64,000 bases of DNA, from contig DATAVR010000129.1 of the NCBI GenBank assembly GCA_036267635.1, forward strand, positions 1 through 64,000, given 5' to 3'. The translations under genes were made by a program, and so were the position numbers. Each line of letters opens with the position of its first letter. Within the stretch, counting starts at the first letter, position 1. Source of the stretch: JADGRB01 sp036267635. GTDB lineage: Bacteria; Myxococcota_A; Polyangia; Fen-1088. The notes below the pieces were generated by a model, which worked only from the letters and a program-made list of their open reading frames with translations, made no database searches and had not been told where the DNA came from. Below, piece by piece: positions 1-8,637 of the stretch.

Positions 1-192
1 TTCTTCGCCGAGGGGCCGATCGACGTGCTCGACCACGCCTCGCAGGCGTTCGGGTTCGGCGGCAAGCTGGGGGTCGACGCCACCCGCAAGTGGAAGGACG
101 AGGGGTTCACCCGCGAGTGGCCCGAGGTCCTCAAGATGGACCCTGCCGTTGACGCGCGGATGGCCGCGCTCATGAAGGAGCTGGGGCTGTGA
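1..192 (+). CDS. UbiD-family decarboxylase, 3' end only (probable menaquinone decarboxylase)
   Basis: Only the last 63 residues are in the window; the gene begins upstream. The visible C-terminus carries the pattern PIDVLDHAS followed by GGKLGVDATRKW, which is the end of UbiD-type prenylated-FMN (de)carboxylases. In the futalosine route a UbiD-like protein (MqnL) decarboxylates the naphthoate ring with a cofactor supplied by UbiX, and ubiX lies two genes downstream, which supports that role. The stop codon overlaps the GTG start of the next gene by 4 bp, so it belongs to the same operon. Substrate is inferred from context. Confidence 0.8.
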   Translation, partial: FFAEGPIDVLDHASQAFGFGGKLGVDATRKWKDEGFTREWPEVLKMDPAVDARMAALMKELGL

Positions 193-911
193 GCGCATCG
201 GCCAGCCTGGCCGAAGGGGGCGCGGACGTTCAAGGGATGTTCAACCGCGTGGCGCGCCGCTACGACGCCGCCAACCGGATCATGTCGGGCGGGATCGACG
301 TGGTCTGGCGCAAGAAGGCGATCGGGCGTCTGCTCGACGGGCTCGGCGAGACGCCGCGGATTCTGGACCTAGGCGCAGGTACGCTCGACGGGGCGCTGGA
401 GATCGCGCGGCGGTCGCCGGGGGCGCGCGTCACGGCGGCCGACTTCGCGCGCGAGATGCTGCGCGCCGGACGACAAAAGCTGAGCAGCGTCGACGGAGGC
501 GGCCAGCGGATCGCCACCCACGCCGCCGACGGGCACGACCTGCCCTATCGAGACGCCGCCTTCGACGGGGCGTTCTCTGCCTTCTGCGTGCGCAACCTGC
601 GCGACCTGCCGCGCGGGTTGCGTGAGCTGCGGCGCGTGGTGCGGCCGGGTGGCCGCGTCGTCATTCTTGAGTTCCTGCGGCCGGACAAGCCGCGCTTCTT
701 CTTCGATCGGATCTGGAACCCCCACGTGTTGCCGCTCATCGGAAGAGCGGTGACCGGCGATCGCGAGGCCTATCGCTACCTGCCCGATTCGATCGCGGCG
801 TTTCGTTCGACCGCGGAGCTGGCGGCGGTCATGACAGAGGTCGGATTCGCCGCCGTCGAGACCAAGGCGCTGTTTCCCTCGGGCGTCGCGACCATGGTGG
901 TGGCTTCGTGA
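189..911 (+). CDS. menG: Demethylmenaquinone methyltransferase (MenG/UbiE)
   Basis: A 240-residue class I SAM-dependent methyltransferase that performs the last C-methylation of menaquinone. It has the family N-terminus FNRVARRYDAANRIMS (about residues 18-33), SAM motif I LDLGAGT (59-65), the UbiE signature FCVRNL (132-137, usually FGVRN) and a C-terminal SIAAFRS block. The GTG start at 189 gives the normal family length and overlaps the preceding stop by 4 bp; its own stop overlaps ubiX by 4 bp. UbiE proteins also act in ubiquinone synthesis, but the surrounding mqn genes make menaquinone the likely product. Confidence 0.93.
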   Translation: MSASASLAEGGADVQGMFNRVARRYDAANRIMSGGIDVVWRKKAIGRLLDGLGETPRILDLGAGTLDGALEIARRSPGARVTAADFAREMLRAGRQKLSSVDGGGQRIATHAADGHDLPYRDAAFDGAFSAFCVRNLRDLPRGLRELRRVVRPGGRVVILEFLRPDKPRFFFDRIWNPHVLPLIGRAVTGDREAYRYLPDSIAAFRSTAELAAVMTEVGFAAVETKALFPSGVATMVVAS

Positions 912-1480
912 AGCTGGTCGTGGCCGTGGGGGGTGCGTCCGGCTCGGTCTATGCGCGGCGCCTGCTCGACGCCCTGGTGCCGCTCGCGTCGACCGTCGAG
1001 GTCGGTCTGGTTTTCACGCAGTCGGGAAACGAGGTCTGGAACCACGAGATCGGGGAGATTCCGGCCTATCCTTTCAAGCGCTACGGCCTGCGCGATTTCC
1101 GCGCGCCGTTCGCCTCGGGCTCGGCCGGCTGGGAGGCGATGGTCGTCATCCCCTGCTCGACCGGTGGGCTGGCGCGGATCGCCCATGGAATCTCCGACGA
1201 CCTGGTCGGGCGCGCCGCCGACGTCATGATGAAGGAGCGCCGCAAGCTGGTGCTGGTGGTGCGCGAGACGCCGCTCTCGACGATCCACCTCGAGAACATG
1301 CTGGCGGTCACCCGCGCCGGCGCCGTGGTGCTCCCGGCCGCGCCCTCCTTCTACTCGAAGCCGGCGACGATCGAGGCGGTGCTCGACACGGTGGTCGGCC
1401 GGGTGCTCGACCAGCTGGGGCTCCCCAACAAGCTGATGCCCCGCTGGGGCGCCGACGAATCCAAAGGAGAGTCGCGATGA
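908..1480 (+). CDS. ubiX: Flavin prenyltransferase UbiX (MqnM-type)
   Basis: A 190-residue flavoprotein that joins dimethylallyl phosphate to FMN, giving the prenylated FMN used by UbiD-type decarboxylases. Visible features are the N-terminal GGASGS FMN loop (about residues 8-13), PCSTGGLARIAHGISDDL near residue 80-97, RAADVMMKERRKLVLVVRETP after it, and a family-typical length. The partner UbiD-like gene is at the start of the window. GTG start overlaps menG; the stop overlaps the next gene, so translation is probably coupled along the operon. Confidence 0.94.
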   Translation: MKLVVAVGGASGSVYARRLLDALVPLASTVEVGLVFTQSGNEVWNHEIGEIPAYPFKRYGLRDFRAPFASGSAGWEAMVVIPCSTGGLARIAHGISDDLVGRAADVMMKERRKLVLVVRETPLSTIHLENMLAVTRAGAVVLPAAPSFYSKPATIEAVLDTVVGRVLDQLGLPNKLMPRWGADESKGESR

Positions 1481-2217
1481 GCGCCGACGCGCGATGCCTT
1501 CCCACGCCCACGCCGGAGCCGGAGCCGGCGTCGCTCGGCGCGCTCGACCTCTTCGCGCTCGGCCGCCAGGCCTCGGCGGCGCGCGACGGAGGGCTCGGAC
1601 GGCGCGGGACGTTCGTCCGCGGACGCCAGCTGCTGGCGAGCGGCGGCTGGCGCGGGCCACGTGACGCCGCCGAGTCCACCGTCGACGATGCGGACGTCGT
1701 CGCCGTCGGCGGCCTCCCGGCCCTGCGCGCCGCGGGGATCGATCTCCTCGTCGCGGCGGCCGATTCGCCCCACGCGCGTTCGGCAGCCGAAGCCGGCTTG
1801 CGCCTGCTGCTCCGCGTCCCCTACCGTGTCGGCGAGGGCGATCGCGAACGCCTCGATCGGTTGGCTGCCATCGAGCGGGCGGCGTTCGGGGTCTGGGGAG
1901 TCATGCCGGCGCCGCTCGGTGAGCCGTACGGCCTCGACACGCTGCGATTCTTCGCGCTCTGCCGGCTGGCGCTGCCGCGGGTCGCGCATCTGCTGGCCGA
2001 CGTCGGCGCGCTCGGGCCGCGCCTCGCGCAGATGGCGTTTGGCTTCGGCGCTGACGAGCTCCACGCGCCGATCGTCGCCGAACGCGCGCTCCGCCTCGGC
2101 GCCAATGCGCACAATCCGTCGCTGACCCGCAAGGAGGCCGCCACCCTCATCCGCGGCGCCGGCCTGGCGCCTTGCGAACGGTTCGCCGACGGCGCGATCG
2201 AGGAGGTGCAAGCGTGA
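1477..2217 (+). CDS. Degenerate MqnE/MqnC-like radical-SAM paralogue lacking the Fe-S cysteines
   Basis: A 246-residue protein of unassigned function. Its N-terminal part (FALGRQASAARDGGLGRRGTF, about residues 26-47) lines up with MqnE just before the cluster-binding loop, but where MqnE has CEASCRFC this protein has no cysteine motif. About 130 residues of the barrel are missing. Its C-terminal third again matches MqnE: LDTLRFFALCRLALP, LGPRLAQMAFGFGADEL and a final LIRGAGLAPCERF block. It overlaps ubiX and mqnE by 4 bp, so it is maintained as an operon member and reads as an intact gene. It may be a structural or regulatory partner of MqnE or MqnAC; catalysis by radical SAM chemistry seems impossible. 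Confidence 0.7.
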   Translation: MSADARCLPTPTPEPEPASLGALDLFALGRQASAARDGGLGRRGTFVRGRQLLASGGWRGPRDAAESTVDDADVVAVGGLPALRAAGIDLLVAAADSPHARSAAEAGLRLLLRVPYRVGEGDRERLDRLAAIERAAFGVWGVMPAPLGEPYGLDTLRFFALCRLALPRVAHLLADVGALGPRLAQMAFGFGADELHAPIVAERALRLGANAHNPSLTRKEAATLIRGAGLAPCERFADGAIEEVQA

Positions 2218-3365
2218 CAAATATTTTCGCTCAGATCCGCGACAAGGTTCGGGCCGCGGAGACGCTGTCCTTCGAGGACGGCGTCGCGCTCTACCAGCAC
2301 CCGAACCTCATGGAGCTGGGGGCGCTGGCCAACGAGGTCCGCGAGCGGCTGCACGGCGACCGCACCTACTTCAACCGCAACCTGCACATCAACGCCACCA
2401 ACGTCTGCGAGGCGAGCTGCCGGTTCTGCTCCTTCGCCCGCCTGCAGCCGGGCGATCCGGCGGCCTACACGATGACGCTGGAGGAGGCTTGGGGAAAGCT
2501 GCGGGCGCGGGTGGCGGCGAACGATCCGATCACCGAGATCCACATCGTCAACGGCCTGCACCCCGGGCTGGCGTTCGACTACTACACGGAGCTTCTCGCC
2601 GGCCTGAAGCGGATCCAGCCGAACATCCACCTCAAGGCCTTCACCGCGGTGGAGATCTTCTACTTCGCCAAGAAGTTCGGGATGTCGATCGAGGCGGTGC
2701 TGCAGGCGCTGCGGGCGGCGGGGCTCGATTCGCTCCCCGGCGGCGGCGCCGAGATCTTCGCACCGCGGGTGCGCAAGAAGATCTGCGACGACAAGAGCGA
2801 CGCCGACGAATGGCTGGAGGTTCACCGGGTCGCCCACAAAATGGGGCTGCGCTCGAACTGCACCATGCTCTACGGCCACATCGAGACGGCCGAGGAGCGG
2901 GTCGACCACATGCTGCGCCTGCGCGCGCTGCAGGGCGAGACCGGCGGGTTCCAGACCTTCATCCCGCTGGCGTTCCATCCCGACAACAACGCGCTCATGA
3001 AGCTGCCGGGACCAACCGGCGTCGAGGACCTGCGCACCTACGCCGTCGCGCGGCTCCTGCTCGACAACATTCCGCACCTCAAGGCCTACTGGATCATGCT
3101 GGGGATCAAGACCGCCCAGACCGCGCTCTGGTTCGGCGCCGACGATCTCGACGGCACCGTGCAGGAAGAGCGCATCTACCACATGGCCGGCGCCGCGACG
3201 CCCCAGGTGATGCACCCGACCGAGATCATCCGTCTGATCCAGAACGCCGGCCGCACCCCGGTCGAGCGCGACACGCTCTACAACGTCGTGGCCGAGGGGG
3301 CGGCGCTCATCCCCGACAAGCCGTTCCGCCGCGACGTCCGTCGCAGCCTGGAGGTCGTCTCGTGA
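2214..3365 (+). CDS. mqnE: Aminofutalosine synthase MqnE
   Basis: A 383-residue radical SAM enzyme that joins 3-[(1-carboxyvinyl)oxy]benzoate and SAM to form 6-amino-6-deoxyfutalosine. The CX3CX2C cluster motif is CEASCRFC with Cys65, Cys69 and Cys72. Further family blocks are HIVNGLHPGL, FTAVEIFYFAKK, DSLPGGGAEIF and the C-terminal MLGIKTAQTALWFGADDLDGT. I chose the GTG at 2214 because it has a GAGGAGG ribosome site about 5 bases upstream and the usual 4-bp operon overlap; a longer in-frame start exists at 2172 inside the upstream gene. Next gene overlaps by 4 bp. Confidence 0.95.
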   Translation: MTNIFAQIRDKVRAAETLSFEDGVALYQHPNLMELGALANEVRERLHGDRTYFNRNLHINATNVCEASCRFCSFARLQPGDPAAYTMTLEEAWGKLRARVAANDPITEIHIVNGLHPGLAFDYYTELLAGLKRIQPNIHLKAFTAVEIFYFAKKFGMSIEAVLQALRAAGLDSLPGGGAEIFAPRVRKKICDDKSDADEWLEVHRVAHKMGLRSNCTMLYGHIETAEERVDHMLRLRALQGETGGFQTFIPLAFHPDNNALMKLPGPTGVEDLRTYAVARLLLDNIPHLKAYWIMLGIKTAQTALWFGADDLDGTVQEERIYHMAGAATPQVMHPTEIIRLIQNAGRTPVERDTLYNVVAEGAALIPDKPFRRDVRRSLEVVS

Positions 3366-5296
3366 GCGCCCTGACAAAGATCGGTGCCAAGCTCCGCATT
3401 TCCGCGGTCTCGTTCCTCAATGCACGGCCCATCACCTACGGCCTCGAGCGCGCGCTCGGAGCCAGCAACGACCAGATCGACCTCTCGTTCGATCTGCCGT
3501 CGCGCTGCGCGGAGCGCCTGGCCGAAGGGGATGCCGACCTCGGTTTGATTCCGGTCGGCGCCTATGCGGCCAGCACCGAGGAGCTGCGGATCGTTCCCGG
3601 CATCGCCATCGCCAGCCACGGCGCCGTGCGCACCGTGCTGCTGGTCGGCGAGGTGCCGTGGAGCGAGATGAAGGAGATCGCGCTCGACGGCGCCTCGCGC
3701 AGCTCGGCGATGCTGCTCAAGCTGCTCTGCCACGAGCAGGGCCTCACGCCGCAGTTCCGCGAGGTGGCGCACGACGAGGTGCTGGCCGCCGTGCACGGGA
3801 CGACCGGCGCGCTGGTGATCGGGGACGCGGGGTTCGAGGCCGCGGGGCGCTTTCCGCAGGTGCAAGATCTCGGCACGGCCTGGCACGACCTGACCGGGCT
3901 GCCGTTCGTCTACGCCGTGTGGGCCGGCCGGCCCGGCGCCGTCGACGCCGAAGCGGTTGCGATGCTCCAGAAGAGCCTCGGCGACGGCCTCGCCGCCCGC
4001 CCGCTCATCGCGCGCGCGCACGCTGAAGCCCACGGTGGCGCCCCGGCGATCTACGAATCGTACCTCTCACAGAACATTCGTTACCGCTTGGGGGCCGAGG
4101 AGCTGTCGGGAATGGCGGCTTTCTTCTCGCGCGCCCGGGCCGCCGGGCTGGTCGACGGAACGCCGCGGGCGCGCCTCTACGAGGGCGGCGCCGCGACCGC
4201 GCGCGCCGCGAATGGTGCGCGCCCCCGCTCGGTCGACGCTCTCCTGAGCGACGCCGCCGCAGGCGGGCGCTTGACGCCGGAAGAGGCGATGCGCGTCTAC
4301 GCCGAGGCGCCGGTGCTCGAGCTCGGCGCCGCCGCCGACGCCCGCCGCCGGATGCTCCACCCCGACGACGTCGTCACCTACATCATCGATCGCAACGTCA
4401 ACTACACGAACGTCTGCGTCACCCGCTGCAAGTTCTGCAACTTCTACCGGCCGCCCACCAATAAGACCGAGGGCTACGTGCTGTCGCGCGAAGAGCTGGC
4501 CAAGAAATTCCAGGAGACGGTCGACCTCGGTGGCGTGCAGATCCTGCTGCAGGGGGGCCTCAACCCCAACCTGCCGATCGGCTGGTACGAGGAGCTCTTC
4601 CGCTGGATGAAGGCCAACTTCCCGCTGGCCATCCATGGCCTGTCGCCCGAGGAGATCCGCTACATCGCCGAGCTCGAGGGGATGTCGATCCGCAACGTGA
4701 TCGAACGGCTGATCGCGGCCGGCCTCGATTCGATCCCCGGCGGAGGCGCCGAGATCCTCGACGACGAGATCCGCCACGCCATCTCGCCGCTCAAGTGCAC
4801 CACCGACACCTGGATGGAGGTGATGCGCCAGGCGCACGCGCTCGGCCTGCGCACCACCGCCACCATGGTGTTCGGCTTCGGCGAAGAGCCGCGCCACCTG
4901 GTCGGCCACCTCGAGCGGCTGCGCGAGCTTCAGGACAAGACGGCTGGCTTCACCGCCTTCATCTGCTGGCCGTTCCAGGCCGAGGGGACGCGCCTCAAGC
5001 TGCACGACGACACCACTGCGATGCGCTATCTCCGCATCTTCGCGCTGTCGCGCCTCTACCTCGACAACTTCCCCGGGCTGCAGGTCTCCTGGCCGACGAT
5101 GGGGCCCGAGGTCGGCCAGGTCGGGCTGCGCTTCGGCGGCAACGACTTCGGCTCGGCGATGATCGAGGAGAACGTCGTCTCGCAGGCCGGCGCCGTCTTC
5201 AAGCTGTCGGCCGACGACATCGAACGGTACATTCGCACGGCCGGCTTCGAGCCGCGCCGCCGCAACATGCGCTACGAGCGGCTGGCCGCCGCCTGA
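3362..5296 (+). CDS. mqnA-mqnC: Fused chorismate dehydratase (MqnA) and cyclic dehypoxanthinylfutalosine synthase (MqnC)
   Basis: One continuous 644-residue frame from a GTG start encodes two enzymes normally made separately. Residues about 10-285 are MqnA: RISAVSFLNARPITYGL, the GDADLGLIPVGAYA block and a C-terminal YLSQNIRYRLGAEE segment; this dehydrates chorismate to open the pathway. After a short Ala/Arg-rich linker, residues about 295-644 are MqnC, a radical SAM enzyme with CVTRCKFC (Cys352, 356, 359), LLQGGLNPNLPI, HGLSPEEI, DSIPGGGAEIL and a closing WPTMGPEVGQVGLRFGGND. MqnC makes the spiro ring of cyclic dehypoxanthinylfutalosine. The two steps are not consecutive; MqnE acts between them. 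Each half has its normal length. Confidence 0.93.
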   Translation: MSALTKIGAKLRISAVSFLNARPITYGLERALGASNDQIDLSFDLPSRCAERLAEGDADLGLIPVGAYAASTEELRIVPGIAIASHGAVRTVLLVGEVPWSEMKEIALDGASRSSAMLLKLLCHEQGLTPQFREVAHDEVLAAVHGTTGALVIGDAGFEAAGRFPQVQDLGTAWHDLTGLPFVYAVWAGRPGAVDAEAVAMLQKSLGDGLAARPLIARAHAEAHGGAPAIYESYLSQNIRYRLGAEELSGMAAFFSRARAAGLVDGTPRARLYEGGAATARAANGARPRSVDALLSDAAAGGRLTPEEAMRVYAEAPVLELGAAADARRRMLHPDDVVTYIIDRNVNYTNVCVTRCKFCNFYRPPTNKTEGYVLSREELAKKFQETVDLGGVQILLQGGLNPNLPIGWYEELFRWMKANFPLAIHGLSPEEIRYIAELEGMSIRNVIERLIAAGLDSIPGGGAEILDDEIRHAISPLKCTTDTWMEVMRQAHALGLRTTATMVFGFGEEPRHLVGHLERLRELQDKTAGFTAFICWPFQAEGTRLKLHDDTTAMRYLRIFALSRLYLDNFPGLQVSWPTMGPEVGQVGLRFGGNDFGSAMIEENVVSQAGAVFKLSADDIERYIRTAGFEPRRRNMRYERLAAA

Positions 5297-5306
5297 GCAC
5301 CAGGCG

Positions 5307-6521
5307 ATGCGGATCGTCAGCGCACGCTGGGTCGTCCCGATCGATCGCCCGCCGGTCTCCGAGGGGGCGATCGCGCTCGACGACGACGACCAGGTGCGCA
5401 TGGTCGGCGCGCGTGCCGCGCTGCGCGCCGAGTTTTCCGGCGCGCCCGAGGAACGCGCCGACGGCGTCCTGCTTCCGGGGCTGGTGAACGCCCACTGCCA
5501 CCTGGAGCTGTCGGCGCTGGCCGACGCCGTCCCGGGCGGCGGCGGGTTCATCGCCTGGGCGCAGCGGTTCCTGAAGAAGGTCGGCGAGACGCCCCGCGAG
5601 CTGCGACGCGCGGCGGCCGAGGCGGCGGCGGCCGGGGCCGCGCGTTTCGGCACGGCGGCCATCGGCGACGTCGGCAACACCCTCGACGCTGCGCCGGCGA
5701 TCGGCGCCGCCGGCCTCTCCGGCGTGCTGTTCCATGAGCTGCTCGGCTCGCGCGAGGCGAAGACGGGCGACGCGCTCGCCGACGCCGCCCGTGAGCGCGC
5801 CGAAGCCGCGTCGACCTGGCCGACCGACCTCGGCTACGTGCGCGCGCCGCACGCCCCCTACTCCGTCGGTCCCGACCTGATGCGCCGGATCTTCGCCGCC
5901 GCGTCGGCCGAGAAGCGCGCCACCTCCATTCACGTCGCCGAGGACGAGCAAGAGCTCGCGCTGCTCCGCGACGGCACCGGCGCCTGGCCGGCCATGTTGG
6001 CCGCGATGGGCATCGACGCCTCGACGCGCGCGCCCGGAAAATCGCCGGTCGAGTATCTGGCGTCGCTCGGCGCGTTCGACGGTCCCGCGCCAGCGCTGCT
6101 GGTTCACATGGTCTGCGCCGGGGCAGCGGATCGCCGGATCGCGCGCGAGGCCGGCGCGACGGTCGTGCTCTGCCCCCGCTCCAACCTCCACATCGGCGGG
6201 CGTTTGGCCGACGTCCCGGCGCTGCTCGACGACGGCGTCCCGATCGCGCTCGGCACCGACAGCCTCGCCTCGACGCCCGACCTGTCGCTGTGGGGTGAGA
6301 TGGCGACCCTGGCGGTGCATTTCCCGTCGGTGCCGGCCGCGCGCTGGCTCGAGGCGGCGACCCGCGGGGGCGCCGAGGCGATCGGCCTGCCCGCCCACGG
6401 AACGCTGGCGCCGGGCAAGCGCCCCGGGGTCCTCGACGTCCTCATCGACGATCTGGCGGCGCCGGTCGAGTCGCTGGTCCGCGATCCGAGCCCGACCCTG
6501 CGCTGGGTGGCCCACGCATGA
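5307..6521 (+). CDS. mqnX: Amidohydrolase, probable aminodeoxyfutalosine deaminase (MqnX-type)
   Basis: A 404-residue metal-dependent hydrolase of the amidohydrolase superfamily. Metal ligands can be placed: HCH at residues 63-65, HVAEDEQE around His209, HMVC around His267 and GTDSLAS with Asp318, plus HAPYS near 182. In organisms that make aminodeoxyfutalosine, an amidohydrolase of this kind deaminates it to futalosine before MqnB removes hypoxanthine. Position directly after mqnAC and a 4-bp overlap with the prenyltransferase support that assignment. It could instead be a related S-adenosylhomocysteine/guanine deaminase. No mqnB or mqnD is visible in this window. Confidence 0.82.
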   Translation: MRIVSARWVVPIDRPPVSEGAIALDDDDQVRMVGARAALRAEFSGAPEERADGVLLPGLVNAHCHLELSALADAVPGGGGFIAWAQRFLKKVGETPRELRRAAAEAAAAGAARFGTAAIGDVGNTLDAAPAIGAAGLSGVLFHELLGSREAKTGDALADAARERAEAASTWPTDLGYVRAPHAPYSVGPDLMRRIFAAASAEKRATSIHVAEDEQELALLRDGTGAWPAMLAAMGIDASTRAPGKSPVEYLASLGAFDGPAPALLVHMVCAGAADRRIAREAGATVVLCPRSNLHIGGRLADVPALLDDGVPIALGTDSLASTPDLSLWGEMATLAVHFPSVPAARWLEAATRGGAEAIGLPAHGTLAPGKRPGVLDVLIDDLAAPVESLVRDPSPTLRWVAHA

Positions 6522-7414
6522 CCACCGCCGCTCCCCCCGACGACGCGCGCGCTGGCGCGCTCGGCCACGTCGTGAAATTTGGGCGGATGGTCAAGTTCGA
6601 GCACACGCTGTTCGCGCTGCCGTTCGCCTTGGCCGCCGCCGCCATCGCGGCGCGCGGCCACGGCCTCTCCGTCGGGCGCCTGGCCGGAATCATCGTGGCC
6701 ATGGCCGGTGCCCGCACCGCGGCCATGGGGTTCAACCGGATCGTCGACCGCCACATCGACGCCAAGAACCCCCGGACCGCCGAGCGGGAGATCCCCGCCG
6801 GCGCGATCTCGGTGCGCGCCGCCTGGACCATGACCCTGGTGGCGAGCGTCGTCTTCATCGGTGCGGCGGCGGCGCTGGGGCCGCTCTGCCTGGCGCTTTC
6901 GCCGGTCGCGCTCTTCTTCCTCTACGGTTATTCGTTCACCAAACGATTTACGGCGCTCTGCCACCTCTTCCTGGGCCTGGCCATCGCCTCGGGACCGGCC
7001 GGGGCCTGGATCGCGGTGCGCGGCGACTTCGGCTGGGCCCCCGGGCTCCTGATGATCGCGGTTGGCGCCTGGATCGCCGGCTTCGACATCCTCTACGCCC
7101 TGGCCGATCGCGACTTCGATCGCACCGCCGGCCTGCACTCGATCCCCGCCCGCTTCGGGGTCGGCGGCGCGCTGGCGATCTCCGCGCTCTGCCATCTGGT
7201 AACCGCCGGCGCGCTGGTGGCCCTCGGGTCGGTCGCGCACCTCGGCGCCCCCTACCTCACCGGGGTGGTGGTGGTGATCGCGCTGCTCGTCTACGAGCAC
7301 GCCATCGTGCGCCCGAACGATCTGTCGCGCCTCGACGTCGCCTTCTTCAACCTCAACGGCTACGTCTCGGTGGCGTTCTTCGTCGCCACCCTCGTCGACA
7401 CGCTGGCGCGTTAG
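6518..7414 (+). CDS. mqnP: UbiA-family prenyltransferase (MqnP-type, menaquinone side chain)
   Basis: A 298-residue polytopic membrane enzyme that attaches a polyprenyl chain to the aromatic ring. The first Asp-rich motif is NRIVDRHID (Asn73, Asp77, Asp81), followed by RTAEREIPAG; the second is DILYALADRDFDRTAGLHS, typical of the UbiA superfamily. Around eight or nine hydrophobic helices are evident. It is the last gene of the menaquinone operon and overlaps mqnX by ATGA. Context favours 1,4-dihydroxy-6-naphthoate as acceptor over 4-hydroxybenzoate. Its stop is 20 bp from the convergent gene. Confidence 0.88.
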   Translation: MTTAAPPDDARAGALGHVVKFGRMVKFEHTLFALPFALAAAAIAARGHGLSVGRLAGIIVAMAGARTAAMGFNRIVDRHIDAKNPRTAEREIPAGAISVRAAWTMTLVASVVFIGAAAALGPLCLALSPVALFFLYGYSFTKRFTALCHLFLGLAIASGPAGAWIAVRGDFGWAPGLLMIAVGAWIAGFDILYALADRDFDRTAGLHSIPARFGVGGALAISALCHLVTAGALVALGSVAHLGAPYLTGVVVVIALLVYEHAIVRPNDLSRLDVAFFNLNGYVSVAFFVATLVDTLAR

Positions 7415-7434
7415 GCTCCCGCGGTAGGCCGCGG

Positions 7435-8523
7435 TCAGCGCTTCGGGGTCCAGCCGGCGATGGGCGAGCCACTGGCGGGCTGATTCTTGGCCGGCGGCGG
7501 AGACGCCTCGGCCCGCTCGACGACCTTGGGCGGAGGCGCCGAATGCGGATGGTGGACGTCGAAGGCCGGCTTCTGCTTGGGATCGCAGTTGGGCCCGAAG
7601 CCGTTGGCGTTGAACCGATAGGCGATCCGCCCGCTGGCGCCGGCGGCGTTGGCCTCGACCTCGACCTCGTGCTCCCCCGCCCGCGACGGAGAACAGTAAG
7701 ACAGCAGGTAGAAGCGACGCGACGCCGCCTCGATGCGCGCGCCGATCTCGTCGAACCCCTTCTTCACGTCCCCTGGGTTCTGCGAGGCGAAGGTCCCCGA
7801 GCGGCCGATGCGCGAGAGCTGGCTGCGATCGACCTCCTGGCCGGCGCCGATCACGTAGGTCTCGAACCCGGCGTTGTCGAGCGCGTGGTCGACGTCCTCC
7901 GGGCTGGCCCGGTGGGCGCGGTCGGTGCCGTCGGTGAACACCACCAGCGTGCCGAAGCGCAGCGGCACCGGCGCCCGCTCCATCTGCTGGGTCAGCAGGC
8001 GCGTCCCCTCGATGACGGCCCCGTTCAAGTTGGTCGAGGGATCGCGCGGGCGTCGCATCGCCAGGGAGGTGACGCCGCCGCGCACGTTGCCGCCGAACCC
8101 CACCACCTGGGTCAGGTGCGGGCTGCCGTCGAAGCTGTAGACGGCGACCTTCTGGTAGGGGCCGACGCGCTCCCCGAACGACGAGGCCGCCTCGATGAGG
8201 GTCGCCATGTCGCCGGAGTCGACCACGCTACCGCTCATGTCGACGAGGAGCAGCGTGTAGTGAATCGCGGCAACCTCTGGCTGGAGGATCGTCTGCTTGC
8301 TTTCCAGGATCGAGACCGGCTGCTTGTCCTCGTAGATGAGGAAATCCTGAGGCGTCAGGTTGGCGACCGGCTGGCCGCTGTGCGTGTCGACCGTAAAGTA
8401 GACGGCGACGTTGGAGGGTTTTCGCACCGAGGCGTCGACCATCTGCAGCTTGAGGCCACAACCGGCAGCGGCAACGGCGGCGAGCCCACATAAAAAGATC
8501 AGCCGAGCTTGAACCGTACGCAT
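7435..8523 (-). CDS. von Willebrand factor A-domain lipoprotein
   Basis: A 362-residue predicted lipoprotein: the signal segment ends in AAAGC with Cys22. The vWA domain runs from about residue 70 to 260 and keeps a MIDAS-type DMSGS motif, a downstream TDGTDRAH strand and a typical alternating fold. The C-terminal part contains a CSPSRAGEHEVEVE stretch and a Pro-rich tail. ATG at 8523 is chosen because the signal peptide starts there; the open frame extends much farther upstream antisense to the neighbouring gene and is not credible. Metal-dependent protein binding at the envelope is inferred; the ligand is unknown. Confidence 0.8.
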   Translation of the reverse strand: MRTVQARLIFLCGLAAVAAAGCGLKLQMVDASVRKPSNVAVYFTVDTHSGQPVANLTPQDFLIYEDKQPVSILESKQTILQPEVAAIHYTLLLVDMSGSVVDSGDMATLIEAASSFGERVGPYQKVAVYSFDGSPHLTQVVGFGGNVRGGVTSLAMRRPRDPSTNLNGAVIEGTRLLTQQMERAPVPLRFGTLVVFTDGTDRAHRASPEDVDHALDNAGFETYVIGAGQEVDRSQLSRIGRSGTFASQNPGDVKKGFDEIGARIEAASRRFYLLSYCSPSRAGEHEVEVEANAAGASGRIAYRFNANGFGPNCDPKQKPAFDVHHPHSAPPPKVVERAEASPPPAKNQPASGSPIAGWTPKR

Positions 8524-8637
8524 TCGCCCCGCATACCACGAAATCAGAAAAGGAATTAAGCTTCCCTGGCGCACTGCCGACGAGATGATCGCCACAATTC
8601 TCGGAACTATGACCCGCGCCCAACGAAGCCAGGAGCC

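Noticed and set aside
189..1480. Reading menG/ubiX as ubiquinone genes
   Set aside because: All neighbours are futalosine-route genes; no ubiquinone-specific hydroxylases or ubiG are present.
1821..3377. Long reverse-strand frame of about 518 codons across mqnE
   Set aside because: It is antisense to a clear radical SAM gene, has Arg/Asp/Gly-biased composition with no domain, and arises from high third-position GC.
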